Origin: Nematopogon swammerdamellus
Lineage: Eukaryota > Arthropoda > Insecta > Lepidoptera > Adelidae
Assembly: GCA_946902875.1 (NCBI GenBank)
Contig: OX336340.1
Span: forward strand, 293,501-357,500
Length of the DNA stretch: 64,000 nt
Direction of reading: 5' to 3'
The notes under the pieces are model-generated. The model was not told the origin of the DNA. It did not search any database and saw only the letters and a program-made list of their open reading frames with translations. Below are positions 44,807-56,830 of this stretch, piece after piece (the stretch's first letter is position 1; every line of letters starts with the position of its first letter). Made by a program: the position numbers and the translations under genes.

Positions 44807-45234
44807 TACATAAAATTTACAAAATATATGTCTGTTAAATGACTGCAAAATTTTGAATTTTCGGAACACATTTCATACTAATTAACAGCGTCAATACAAT
44901 ATAATTTTTTTTTTAAACAAAATGTTTACATTTGGGACGTGTAATGAGACAAGTTTATAAATTCAATTTCATTGTTAAATAATAAGTAATTAAGCCTCTG
45001 TCCCTTTTGAAAGATTTAGAGAGGGATAGCGAAGAGAGAGTGTGTCTGTCTTTTCTCTATGAAACAAAATTCTCAATAATGAAATATGACCTGCTCGCTG
45101 GCCTCATTAGCATCTTCTGTGTAGGTGCTGTAGCCAATCATGTCAGGTTCCATAACAAAAATATTAGGCTGTAACAATGCAGTATGTGCAAGGTGGCCGA
45201 GTGAGAGTCGCGCGTGAGTCCGCCCCTCGGCGCC
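44807..45234. other. no gene seen
   Basis: AT-rich non-coding DNA; TAGCCAATCATGTCAGGTTC near 45131 is a scrap of SINE-X. Confidence 0.45.
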
Positions 45235-45492
45235 GGGGCGGAACGCTCCGGTAAACTACAGCACAACACCGACCACCACGTTTAGCAAAGTATTAGGACA
45301 AGATGACTATCAAGCAGCAAGTAAGGCGCGAAGACTCACCTGCTGCACGACTCGGTGGAAGGGCCGTGCCAAGGTGAGAGGTGGCTGGTCTGTCGCCCTT
45401 TAGCACGGCATCTTGTCCTTGCCCCTTAGTTGCATTTTACGACGTGCACGGGGAGAGACACAGTGTGGCTTTTCCTTTTAAGTACCTACTGG
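45235..45492 (-). mobile_element. SINE-Y copy
   Basis: AGCACAACACCGACCACCAC, TATTAGGACAAGATGACTAT, then the inverted head ending CTTTTAAGTACC. Same family as 4900-5215. Confidence 0.7.
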
Positions 45493-45640
45493 CCGCACAC
45501 AGTACATAAATAGATTCTAAAATTTATAAGTAGGTATAAGCTGTACAAATAGGCTTTGATTGACGAGAGTGCTGGGCGTCCCGCCCGCCGCGTGACCGGA
45601 CGGTCGTTTGTATGTATATCGTTCGTGCTTTACTGCCAAA

Positions 45641-45953
45641 CAGGGTTGCCAGATGTCCGGTTTTGGATCGGACAGTCCGGTTTTTGAGGCTTGTGTGCGG
45701 TCTCCAATATAATGAAAAACCGGACATCAAATCTTCCGGTTTTTCTTCATATAACGCATATTTATTACATTTTTCAGAACATTTTAATTGTAATTCTTCG
45801 ATTTCAACCCCTTTTATTTATTACTCTATCTTCCATTCGTTTTCAAAAATAAAGGTAATTTAATTTTTTATGAAATATTTTAAATTGAAAAATCGGGAAA
45901 ATGCTTGATGAAAAATGTCCGGTTTTTTTCAACTGAACCATCTGGCAATCCTG
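45641..45953. mobile_element. hAT-like MITE, CAGGGTTGCCAGAT ends
   Basis: The left end CAGGGTTGCCAGATGTCCGG and right end complement CAGGATTGCCAGAT form inverted termini; GTCCGGTTTT recurs internally. GCCAAA occurs on both flanks, but an exact 8-bp duplication is not clear. Confidence 0.65.
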
Positions 45954-46130
45954 CGCCAAACCATCGCTCGCCTCCGCATCCGCCCGCACGCGGCAAGCGA
46001 CGAGACGAGACGCGCGCGCGCGACGGAGGAGACGGCGCCGGCGCGGCGGCGCGGCGCGCGGCGGCCGGCGGTAGTGGTGGAACAGTTCGCTTGGATGGAT
46101 GCAATGGTAAAATGGGCGAAAAGGTAGGTA
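45954..46130. other. GC-rich patch, no supported gene
   Basis: CpG-rich (CGCGCGCGCGACGGAGG-like). Overlapping ORFs on both strands have no family features. Confidence 0.4.
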
Positions 46131-46131
46131 C

Positions 46132-46452
46132 CGTGTGGGGCCGGTAATTTAAAAGAATAGCCCCACTGCATCTCTCCCCGTGTATGTCGTAAAAGGCGAC
46201 TAAGGGATATGACTCCCTTCTTATATTATTAGGTGGTAGGGTTTAACCCGCCCGGGTTGGTACCACTGCACTGAATGAAAGGTCGCTCGAAACGGCTATG
46301 TAAATAGTTTGTGTTTTCCGTCCAGTTCAGTGTAGCCGGCACGACCAAAGGGAAGCACTGGCGTGGCACCAAGTTCACCCGGTGTTATGGGCTGACATCA
46401 CGGATGTTGTAGGTGATGTAGCCAACCGTATCAGATTCCATAAAAAAAAAAG
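46132..46452 (+). mobile_element. SINE-X copy with head b
   Basis: GTGTGGGGCCGGTAATTTAA, CCCACTGCATCTCTCCCCGT, the SINE-X body and an A tail. Confidence 0.8.
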
Positions 46453-47888
46453 GTACCGTGAGGCAAATTGTGTGAACGAGTTCTTTTACAACGAAACTGG
46501 CTGTTTGCGCGGCTTCGCTACACGTCAACGTATCCTACAAGCATCCTTAGACGTGTTAGAAAACCTCAGTGAAAATCCCATGCGAATCGGTTCAGTAGTT
46601 CTCGAGTTACTTACAATCGAACAACGCACAAGCAAACATACAATCGAAAAGGGCGCATCGCTCGTTACCGAATTTGCGTTATTAGTAGTTAGAAAATAAA
46701 CACTGCACTCAGTAGCGTTTACGTATGCGTCTGCTGCTACACACACGCCTCTCCAATTTTTCTAAAGCTCTCTCCGCCTTCATTGGCATGCACGCAAGCA
46801 CTGTTTACCTCCGACGTCCCAACTGACGGGTGGTCTTCCCGCACTTCGTTTCCCTGTCCACTGTCGCCCGTGTAGAACCCATAGACCTACATAGTTGGGC
46901 TCCTTTACTTACTGAACATACTTACACATTTTGACATTGGAAATGTCTTTTCGATCGCTTCAGTATAGGCCCCGATTTTCAGAAAAGTGCGAATTAGCCC
47001 TGGTGTCGTGAGTTTTAAGATTACGTGAATATGTAGGGTCTCAAAAGACGCGTATCGACGAGAGCTAGAAGATTGTAAAAAAAAATATTTTTTTTAGAGT
47101 TTTTGAGAAAATCGCAAAAAACCGCTTAAAATCGCCGTTTTTACGGGGTTTAAAAGGGCACTTTTAAACATATTTCTAAATATATATTTTAAACTTTTAT
47201 ATTTTTATATTGTAGATTGACTAAATATCTGGGGATGTTTTTTGAATTGTTTTTGTTTGAATTTGAAAAAGTTAAAATTTTGAGAGTTATGATTTTTTTT
47301 AACTTTCCATTACGCGAGTTTCGTGTCGTCTTTATCTTGCAGTGTGAGTAGTTAAAATGGTTTTCATGTATGCATACACTTGAAAATTTAGAATTTTTAT
47401 TTAATTTTTGTTTATTTTTCAAAAGACATATTTCAGTATGAAAAAGCAAGTAAATAATAATAAAAATTTTAAATATAGATATATTATTATATGCTTTATT
47501 GAACACCAATTTATACAAATTAGGCACAATAGGTGAGCTTATGCCGTGAGGCATTCTATTCTAACTAACCTTTGGGATGTGGGAGAAGTATATACATGTC
47601 GACGCGTGTGTAGGATTTGCAACACTATCCGCGTCAGAGCGTATCATATAGGGTCAGGATCCGACACGGCGTAGTAGGTAATCGAGCATTAAAACCACAC
47701 ACGTAGAATCACACGTTGTATTATTAAACGTAACGAACAACTCAGTACAATACTCAAACACGGAAGTAGGTAAATCGACAGTTTCATGAAGCGGTGCGGT
47801 CACCTCGAAAGAGAAGAAGACTGTCAAACATGGCTGCCGCCCCATTCCACGACTCTGTCCACGTTTCGCCCACGTGACGCGTCAGCAA
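46453..47888. other. no gene seen; RTE tail scrap
   Basis: 46800-46885 on the minus strand resembles the RTE-type tail at 24130-24200 (GGGTTCTACACGGGCGACAG, GAAGACCACCCGTCAGTTGG). The rest is AT-rich. Confidence 0.45.
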
Positions 47889-49882
47889 TCTATACATATA
47901 ATAAAATCGTAGAGGTAAGAAAGTCTGTACATTGAATGTATTCGGAAAAAAACTAACCAGGGTGGCTTAAAATGAGATACTGAACATGTTAGAACAGTTT
48001 TTAAAATTTTTGTTTGTTTGTTTGTTTGTTTGTCTGTACGCGCATCACGCAAAAACCACTGAACGGAATTAGACGAAACTTTGTATAGTGGCAGTTTATA
48101 TGCCGGGTTAACATAATACGTAAAAAAAAATTAACAAAAATAAAAAAAAATTCACAATTATAAACATTATTGCGCGTTTAAAATCACGTAGTCCAAAGTA
48201 AAGGTAAAAACAATTTTAAATGTCATGTTGACAACGGAGAACTGTCATCTCGACGTGAGCTGGCCGGTGACAAATTGTTTCATTATATAAAAATAATAAT
48301 TGAAAGTCGAAGTTATGTCGCTGTCATTGGTGCAATAAAATTAATATATCTGTTGCCCGCGGCTTCGCTCGCGTGAAATTCGTATTTAAAAAAAAGAAAG
48401 TAAGTAACTAAAGACGGGCCCGAAGGCGGAACTGCGCTCACGTAAACGATATTCTTTCTCGATGAAAGTAACTAAGGGCGAGGCGAAAGGCGGAGCTGAT
48501 TTCAGGAAGAAGAAAAACATTCTTGAAGAAAATAAGTAACTAAGGGCGAGGCCGAAGGCCAAGCTCTATTCTGGAAGACCATAAACCTTCTCGAAGAAAG
48601 TAAGTAACTATGGGCGAGGCCGCAGGCCGAGCTGCGTTCAGGAAGAAGCTAAACCATCTTGAAGAAAGTAAGTAACTAAGGCGAGGCCGAAGGCCGAGCT
48701 ACGTTCGGATAATTGAAAAACCATCTCGAAGAAAGCAAGTAACTAAGGGCGAGGCCGAAGGCCGAGCTGCGTTCAGGAAGAAGCTAAACCATCATGAAGA
48801 AAGTAAGCAACTAAGGCGAGGCCGAAGGCCGAGCTACGTTCTGACAAATGATAAACCATCTCGAAGAAAGCAAGTAACTAAGGGCGAGGCCGAAGGCCGA
48901 GCTGCGTTCAGGAAGAAGCTAAACCATCTCGAATAAAGTTAATTAATATTAAGATTGAGTTAATTTAATTTAAATTTTATTATAAAGTCCACGCTTCTAA
49001 CGGCAAATATACCGTGCATCCTAGAACCTCGCGGTTATTCCCGGCTGGATGGCAAGAGGCCCGATGCTAGAGACCTTAGTGCCATGGACTAAGGGTAGTT
49101 CTGTGATGTGGGACGCCACTTTTGTTCTCACATTGGCTCCAAGTCACGTTAGGACATCTTCAAGAGCGGCTGGCGCGGCCGAGGCTGGGGCGGAGAGCCT
49201 CCAACGCAGCAAATATAGAAATATAATTCAAGATTTCGAATTTGTTGCGTTTGCGGTTGAAACCCTCGGTCTGTGGAGCAGTGAAGCCAAAAGAGGCTTG
49301 AGCTGGTTGACGCAACTGGTGTCCCGTCATCAAGGGCTTATGTACTTCATTCAAAGGGTAAGCCTTGCCATCCAGCGGGGTAATGCCGCAAGTGCTCTAA
49401 GAACATTTGAAAATGCCCGTTTGTATAGTTATTTTAATGTTTGTTAGGTAGGTTTAATTATTTAGTTATTAATATTACTTTTTTATTTATATGAAATAAA
49501 TAGATTGAGTAAACGATATTATATTCTATCGAAGAAAGGAAGTCTTTAAGGGCGAGGCCCGAAGGCGGAAGAGGATTTTTGGTTTACCTGAACGCAGCTC
49601 GGCCTTCGGCCTCGCACTTAGTTCCTTCCTTTCTTCCAGAAGGTTTGTCGTCTTCCTGAACGCAGCTCGGCCTTCGGCCTCGCCCTTACTTCCTTTATTT
49701 GAGAAAGGTTTATCGTTTACCTGAAAGCAGCTCGGCCTTCGGCCTCGCCCTTAGTTAGTTACTTTCTTTAAGAAGGTTTATCGATTACCTGAAGGCAGCT
49801 CGGCCTTCGGCCTCGCCCTTAGTTACTTACATTCTTCTTTGGAATACGAATTTCACGCGAGCGGAGCCGCGGGCTCAGCTAG
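47889..49882 (+). mobile_element. Helitron carrying a captured reverse-transcriptase tail
   Basis: The 5' end TCTATACATATAATAAAATC follows an A. The 3' end has the hairpin GAGCC-GCG-GGCTC, then AGCTAG before a T. This fits the Helitron rules: TC start, CTAG end, A|T target, no duplication. It contains inverted blocks of 60-70-bp subrepeats with GAGGCCGAAGGCCGAGCT (48400-48930 and, inverted, 49560-49850) around an RT fragment. An inverted partner lies at 55278-56830. Confidence 0.7.
49009..49447 (+). pseudogene. captured non-LTR-type RT C-terminal fragment, frameshifted
   Basis: One frame reads IPCILEPRGYSRLDGKRPDA. After a frameshift near 49068 the ORF from 49049 continues TLVPWTKGSSVMWDATF, TLAPSHV, FEFVAFAVETLG and VSLAIQRGNAAS. 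These are blocks typical of the C-terminal end of invertebrate RT polyproteins. The frameshift is present in both Helitron copies, so the fragment was already dead when it spread. No RT catalytic motif remains. Confidence 0.7.
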
Positions 49883-49984
49883 TCATTTAAATGAAATTCA
49901 ATCAACCGGATATCCGACATATATTAAATAAAAGAATAGTTTGTGGCAATGTTTTAAGTAATGCATTAAGATAAACTACAAACT

Positions 49985-50662
49985 AATCTCTACTTTTTCT
50001 CTATCTTCTTCTTCTACTTTTATAAAAGGGAACGTCTGTCTGTTTGTTTGTATGTAGGGGAGGTGTGTAAGATAGGTGGGAGATGAGGGATGGCACGTTG
50101 AGAAGAGGGGCGACGAACGAGGGGCAGGGGTGAGGGAGGGAGGGGGAAGCGGCGGGGTATAGATGGTTGAACGAGGACTGAGATAGGGAGGGATAGAAGT
50201 GTCGGAGAGAGGGAGAGCTAGGGGAAGAAGGGAGGGTGAATTGGAGGAGGGGGGAGATAGGAAGGGAGGAGGGAGGGAGGGGAGGGAGGAGGAAGAGGGT
50301 AAGGAAGAAGGAGGAGGGGAAAGAGTGAGAGGTAGGAAGGAGGTGGGTGGGGAAGATGAAACGAGCGAGGGTCGACGGAGGGAGTGCGGATGGGGGAAAG
50401 AGGGTGAGTAAGAGGGAGCGAGGGAGAAGGGAATTAGGGAGAGAGGTAGGCAGATAACGAGGTTAAAGAGAAGGGGAAAGAGGGAGATGGAGAAGAGCGA
50501 GGGGACGGAGGGGAAGTGAGAGAGTTAGGGAAAGAGGGAGGGAGAAAGGGTTCAGGGAGAGAGAGAGAGAGAGAAAATACAAAAGAAGCGATCGTTTAAA
50601 TTCTCGTTTAAATCGGATTTGCTATTAAACCGACTTTACCGCGAGCCGCGGGTAAAAGCTAG
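49985..50662 (+). mobile_element. Helitron-like element with polypurine interior
   Basis: It begins near TCTCTACTTTTTCTCTATCT and ends CGCGAGCCGCGGGTAAAAGCTAG before T. The interior (about 50053-50575) is over 500 nt of almost pure A/G. An ORF there (50199-50411) is low-complexity Gly/Glu/Arg and is not credible. Confidence 0.6.
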
Positions 50663-51044
50663 TGCAATATGTAGCTTGTATGTATGCTAGTAAAAATGTA
50701 TTTACTTCAGTAAGAATAGGAAAAGATTTCTCAAATTTACCTTAAATACATTCATAGACGTAGTGGAGTGTAAATGCACGGGCAGACTATTCCAGCCAGA
50801 GGCGAGCTTTTATACGTGCGCCGAATACATGTTAGTATTTAGAGGAGTAGAAGTAATTATATAGTGAGCAGGTGCGCGCTGCTAGAATCTGGAGTGTGTT
50901 CGCTCTTTGAGTTCGTCGCTTCAGCCACACCATTATATTTTCACGCCCACAGTCGGCGACTCGCTATGTGCTTATATTTAAATACGTCCTAAAAGTCATT
51001 TTCAATGTACCCGAAGGTCATGTAATGCATGAGATCTGTGAATT
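50663..51044. other. no gene seen
   Basis: Non-coding. Confidence 0.4.
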
Positions 51045-51440
51045 TTTTTATGTTATCCGACATGGTTGGCTGAGTCGGAGGGGCCAAAGCACATGCTCCG
51101 ACCAGCCAATGTCACCTCCGAGAAGGTAGGTGCCATACCGGAGACTTCCCTGGATTGCTGGCTATACTGGACTAGAGGAGAACACAACCGAGGCTGCTAT
51201 GCGGCCATCTTACATCCAGTACGGTGGTACCAACCCAGTCGGCTATAATTCGAGCCTACCGCCTAGTAAGGGAAAGGGACCTACAGTTTTACACCGTTTC
51301 CGAACGGTGAAGCAGCAGGTGTAGGTATGCACGTAATTTTTTTCGGCAGAAAAAACTCATTGGTACACGCCGACCGGATTCGAACCTCGGACCTCTCGCA
51401 TGAGAAGCCGATGCCCAAACTACTCGGCCACCCGCCGCCG
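51045..51440 (-). mobile_element. SINE-B, near full length
   Basis: Same structure as 29850-30248: inverted A tail, body, and a tRNA-like head with the complement of GGTTCGAATCCGGTCGGCGT. Confidence 0.8.
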
Positions 51441-52022
51441 CTACAACATACATATGTACATCCGTCTCTCCCTGCTTGCTGGCTGATGTTGCTTCATGGG
51501 CGTGCGGCTCTAATCTCCGTCGTAGCCTACAACTGTTTCAACCGATCATGAATTTTATACAGACGAACCAAAACTTTCTTCCCTTCGACTTAGCGAGACA
51601 TCGAGCGGAGTGGTGCAACCACATCCAGTGAACACTATGTCATACGAGAAATTTATTATTTAACGTTGCACGAAAAACACTTGATTGATATATTTCATTA
51701 GAGTTACAAAGATGGAATTGAGAACGTCCTCCTTTATTTGAAGTGTGCTTAAAAGGGATTTCAGGTTCAATAAGTATTTTTAAATCCTAACGAAAACGTG
51801 GAGCACCGAGCTTAAAATCACGAGGAGATTACTTGAAACCCGTACACGTGATATAAAATTAGCACCAAAATATAAAATGTTGGGTCCCCTCTTCACGCTG
51901 GTCCATGCCAAGCGAACATTTTAAAGTCATACTCCTTTAATTGCATAACTGAATAAAGACACACTAAAGTAAACACTTTTAGGTCTACCATAGTTGTTAG
52001 CTTAATGACTAAATTTGGTTAG
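51441..52022. other. no gene seen
   Basis: Non-coding. Confidence 0.4.
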
Positions 52023-52101
52023 TATTCGCGGTTTTTTGGCTGCCGTTTCGGACTGAACTAGACGCGCCAATCCGAAACGTCAGCCAAAAAGACCGCGAAT
52101 A
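52023..52101. repeat. about 30-bp-stem hairpin
   Basis: The left arm 52023-52052 (starts TATTCGCGG, ends GTTTCGGA) pairs with 52071-52101 with about one bulge and two mismatches, around an 18-nt loop. Confidence 0.8.
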
Positions 52102-52119
52102 AATTACATGGTCTGGAGT

Positions 52120-52340
52120 TCCTGGACCTGTGACATCCATTATTCCTTGCCATCCAACTTATCATCGCAGCACTCGTCGCAGAGACACTGAACACGTTTT
52201 TGGTGTTGACATTGGGCTTTTGAGAACCCATCTGTTCTCAAAATCGTTTCTTTTTTTCACCGCTAGGGCGTGGAACTGGCTTCCGGCGAGCGTGTTTCCC
52301 GGTGTCTTCAAACGTCGTATTATAACAGGCTAAACAACCT
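52120..52340 (+). mobile_element. non-LTR retrotransposon ORF2 C-terminal fragment
   Basis: The frame reads HRSTRRRDTEHVFGVD, FFTARAWNWLPASVFPGVFK and RR. This matches the RTaRlWNsLPxxVFP...FK end found in many insect LINEs. A frame stop follows. Confidence 0.65.
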
Positions 52341-54540
52341 AGAAACAGTCCGCAAATCTTCTGGCATAGCGCATTTCTGAGCGTATTTTCGCGAGGAGAG
52401 GTGTTTTTGGCTCTATCGACTGCACCGTTGATCTCTCGGCACAGCCACCCATGTTGGTTTACATAAAAGACATGATAAGCCAAGTTTACCAAAGTGTTTG
52501 CCTTGCATGGACCAGCGTGAAGAGGGGACATCTCATTCATCGTTCGTCTCGTGTGAGCGCACCACATTTGAGACGCGAATGAGTTTTCTTGAGGGGCGCT
52601 TTATTGGCGAGTTCCGCTGAATGCAGCGACGACGCATAATATATTTTCTTTCCAGAGAAAAATAGGGAGAATTTTTATTTATCCCGAGGAAAATTATAGT
52701 TATTTCCGATCGTTAGCTCGAGCCGCGCCGATAAATCTCAGTTAACACTAGGGTTGGCGATTTCCCTGCCTATTTTTGATTTCTGAGAGTCGACATTACG
52801 GATGCGAGTGAATTGTACGAATATTCTCAGGAATCCTAATATATTTTTCTGGTGTTGGTTACCACAGACTAAGGCTCTAACGAATCCAGTAAGCCTAGAC
52901 TATAGCTATTACAATCTGTCCATAGCTTAGATTGTACACTTGAGAATACCTCGAAGATCAGTCACCGTGAATAGTCAACGATAAGAAAATACCTACTGCA
53001 GTGGGGTAAGATCAGTGTCATCGTGCAGTCATTCGCGAAATACATCCGCACTGACGTTAGGGGAGGGACGGAAGGGTGCGGAGTGCAGGCGCGGGCGGTG
53101 GGTGGAGGTAGGAAGCTGGAAGGGGTGATACACATTAGCAATGATAGATAGGGGGGATCAGGAGACGCGCCATCGAGAACATTTTAATGGAAAACTTTCT
53201 GGGGAGAGCTAAATATTAAATGAAAAGCGTCGTTAAATAAAAGATGGATGGCTTGTGAAGTGTGATCACGTAAGCCTTGCCCATCGCATACTGGCTATAC
53301 GACACCACACATTATTTTCTATATAAGGTGTTTCGTTAGTCATGTCATTAACTTCGGGAGGGTTACATACACACTCAAATAAACACTTTACGCAAAAAAA
53401 ATTACTTGTTTATAGTATTACTTTTCGAGAAATTTAACAAAACATGTTTGCTACCTAAACATTAACCTGTGTGTAACAGTAGGTAACTTACATTGTGCGG
53501 GGTCAATGACCGTACTATGTTCAAACGCAGAACAGCTGTTTGTTGTAAGTCACAAGGTCACTATGATTGGTTTTTACAGCTACTGATTTTATTTTTTTGT
53601 TAGGAGAAAAAATTCTCCTATAAACATACATTAATCTGATCGAGAGAAAATTTGTTAATAGATTTATTTATTTATTAGAAGACAGAAAACCTAATCACAA
53701 AAAGATAAAAAAAAATTATGATATACTAACTTGACGAAGTTTTTTTACTTACAGTGATCTTAAATGTTAGTATTTAGTTTTTTTTTTTTTATTTATTTAT
53801 TAGGTTAATTTTGTCAATGTTATAAATTGTTAGTTAGGTTTTAATTATTTAGTTATTAGTATTTATTTTTTATATTTGATGAAAATTAAATGGTCATTAA
53901 TTAAAAAAAAAAAACTTGACGTACTAACAATAAACAAAACTAACATATTAAAGTCTGGCTATATTTTGTCTCCCTGAATATCTTTAAATGTATGATTATA
54001 TGATTAAAGACTTTATCGACAGTTGCGACTATTTGTGTCTCGCGAATGAAGTTTGCGCAATACACAGGGGAAGGACGCGTTCAGTTAAATGCGATTCAAT
54101 CGAAAAACAAGGAGTCGTCGTCAAAAAGACAAACATGTTTACCCCACGCGACGCGACGCCACGCCACGCTCCGTGTTGTGCGTCTGTCTTTCTGTCTGTC
54201 TGTGTCTGTGGCTAATGGATTACAGGGAGGCTTTTGACGGATTCGGTAAAACTGTTTGTATATGGAGCGAGTTTGAATATTGAGGCTCTAGGGGAGCCCG
54301 GAAGCCTGTTACGCTCGCGGTGGACAGCCTTTTAAAATAAACATTCATAAAAACACTTTTGTAAATTTGGTTTTCCTTCTCTCAAATGGATTCATCGCTC
54401 ATCTCAATATTGAATGAATAAATCAGATTTCTCAGTTCGCTGAAGTTCTTGGAATACTTTATTGTAAACATGGACGGAGGCTCCGGTTTTCAGACACCTC
54501 TTCTCTGACGTTATTTGTGTATTGTTCATTGAGCGTTTTT
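52341..54540. other. no gene seen
   Basis: Mostly AT-rich; GTCTGTCT runs near 54183-54205. Short ORFs lack family features. Confidence 0.45.
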
Positions 54541-54544
54541 AAGG

Positions 54545-54800
54545 CAGATAAGTCTGGAACGCTCTCCCTGCCTATATCCTCTTTCCCCTAAGTACAGTCT
54601 CGGGTTCTTCAAGAGGGGCATGAAAAGGCACCAGGCGTCAGGCTGACATGGCATTCGCAACCCCCGCATACGTCCGAATGTCTATGGGCGTCGTCAAATT
54701 CATTATTTTGGATTGTTCATTTTGCGTATTAGTCAAAATGCGTCGGAACGTTATAGTCGTCGTGGCACCACATGGCGCACTTTCAATAAAAATAAATTGT
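54545..54800 (+). mobile_element. non-LTR retrotransposon 3' end
   Basis: TCTGGAACGCTCTCCCTGCC, CTCGGGTTCTTCAAGAGGGG and CGTCCGAATGTCTATGGGCG match 28620-28770. Confidence 0.65.
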
Positions 54801-55277
54801 GCTTGGTAGAAACAAATCTAGCTCGATTCGTGCGTGTATATCATTGTTGCTTGTCCGCAATTGGTTCGCATCACGGTTGGCATAATCGCAGAGTACGGAC
54901 TAGATAAGTAAGTAACTACGACGAGGAGTAACGCAATAATACACCTCCCCCTTGCCCATTCCAATTATAAACAGAATTCATTTTTCTGGCGTGCTGGTAA
55001 GTTATTCAACGACATAAGCGACGATGTTGATTTGTTTTGCACGAGCCCTAGTGTACTTAAGAATAAATTTAGACGTGCTTTCGACTCAACTTAACGTTTT
55101 AGATTTATGTTAGTTTTTTTTTTATTAGGTATTAATTTTTGTAAGAAATGCCCACTTAAATGTCTGTTGTCTTCATTATCTGTGTTAAATTTTCGCTCTT
55201 TTTCTCTCTAAATTTGAACCTAAATGTGTAAACTTGTAATTGGTGTCCTGTAGTTATAATTGTATGTTTATTCAATA
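54801..55277. other. no gene seen
   Basis: Non-coding AT-rich DNA. Confidence 0.4.
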
Positions 55278-56830
55278 CTAGCTGAGCCCGCGGCTCCGCT
55301 CGCGTGAAATTCGTATTCCAAAGAAGAATGTAAGTAACTAAGGGCGAGGCCGAAGGCTTACCCTTTGAATGAAGTACATAAGCCCTTGATGACGGGACAC
55401 TAGTTGCGTCAACCAGCTCAAGCCTCTTTTGGCTTCACTGCTCCACGGACCGAGGGTTTCAACCGCAAACGCAACAAATTCGAAATCTTGAATTATATTT
55501 CTATATTTGCTGGGTTGGAGGCTCTCCGCCCCAGCCTCGGCCGCGCCAGCCGCTCTTGAAGATGTCCTAACGTGACTTGGAGCCAATGTGAGAACAAAAG
55601 TGGCGTCCCACATCAAAGAACTACCCTTAGTCCATGGCACTAAGGTCTCTAGCATCGGGCCTCTTGCCATCCAGCCGGGAATAACCGCGAGGTTCTAGGA
55701 TGCACGGTATATTTGCCGTTAGAAGCGTGGACTTTATAATAAAATTTAAATTAAATTAACTCAATCTTAATATTAATTAACTTTATTCGAGATGGTTTAG
55801 CTTCTTCCTGAACGCAGCTCGGCCTTCAGCCTCGCCCTTAGTTACTTGCTTTCTTCGAGATGGTTTATCATTTGTCAGAACGTAGCTCGGCCTTCGGCCT
55901 CGCCTTAGTTGCTTACTTTCTTCAAGATGGTTTAGCTTCTTCCTGAACGCAGCTCGGCCTTCGGCCTCGCCCTTAGTTACTTGCTTTCTTCGAGATGGTT
56001 TTTCAATTATCCGAACGTAGCTCGGCCTTCGGCCTCGCCTTAGTTACTTACTTTCTTCAAGATGGTTTAGCTTCTTCCTGAACGCAGCTCGGCCTGCGGC
56101 CTCGCCCATAGTTACTTACTTTCTTCGAGAAGGTTTATGGTCTTCCAGAATAGAGCTTGGCCTTCGGCCTCGCCCTTAGTTACTTATTTTCTTCAAGAAT
56201 GTTTTTCTTCTTCCTGAAATCAGCTCCGCCTTTCGCCTCGCCCTTAGTTACTTTCATCGAGAAAGAATATCGTTTACGTGAGCGCAGATCCGCCTTCGGG
56301 CCCTTCTTTAGTTACTTACTTTCTTTTTTTAAATACGAATTTCACGCGAGCGAAGCCGCGGGCAACAGATATATAAATTTTATTGCACCAATGACAGCGC
56401 CATAACTTCGACTTTCAATTATTATTTTTATTTATCAAACAATTTGTCACCGGCCAGCTCACGTCGAGATGACAGTTCTCCGTTGTCAACATGACATTTA
56501 AAATTGTTTTTACCTTTACTTTGGACTACGTGATTTTAAACGCGCAATAATGTTTATAATTGTTATTTTTTTTTATTTTTGTTAATTTTTTTTACGTATT
56601 ATGTTAACCCGGCATATAAACTGCCACTATACAAAGTTTCGTCTAATTCCGTTCAGTGGTTTTTGCGTGATGCGCGTACAGACAAACAAACAAACAAACA
56701 AACAAACAAAAATTTTAAAAACTGTTCTAACATGTTCAGTATCTCATTTTAAGCCACCCTGGTTAGTTTTTTTCCGAATACATTCAATGTACAGACTTTC
56801 TTACCTCTACGATTTTATTATATGTATAGA
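55278..56830 (-). mobile_element. second Helitron copy, inverted, internally deleted
   Basis: On the minus strand it starts TCTATACATATAATAAAATC after A and ends ...GGGCTCAGCTAG before T. It matches 47889-49882 over almost all its length. It lacks the part corresponding to about 49371-49805, joining AAGGC directly to the RT fragment. Confidence 0.7.
55338..55670 (-). pseudogene. captured RT C-terminal fragment, truncated copy
   Basis: Nearly identical to the fragment in the first Helitron (TLVPWTKGSSLMWDATF, FEFVAFAVETLGPW). It is cut after MYFIQRVSL by the internal deletion. Confidence 0.7.

Noticed and set aside
45880..46171. GC-rich ORFs on both strands
   Set aside because: Overlap each other, include MITE and SINE edges, and show no conserved pattern.
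46382..46699. 105-codon ORF
   Set aside because: Its first third is SINE-X sequence through the poly(A); no family features.
50199..50411. Gly/Glu/Arg ORF
   Set aside because: Low-complexity translation of the polypurine tract.
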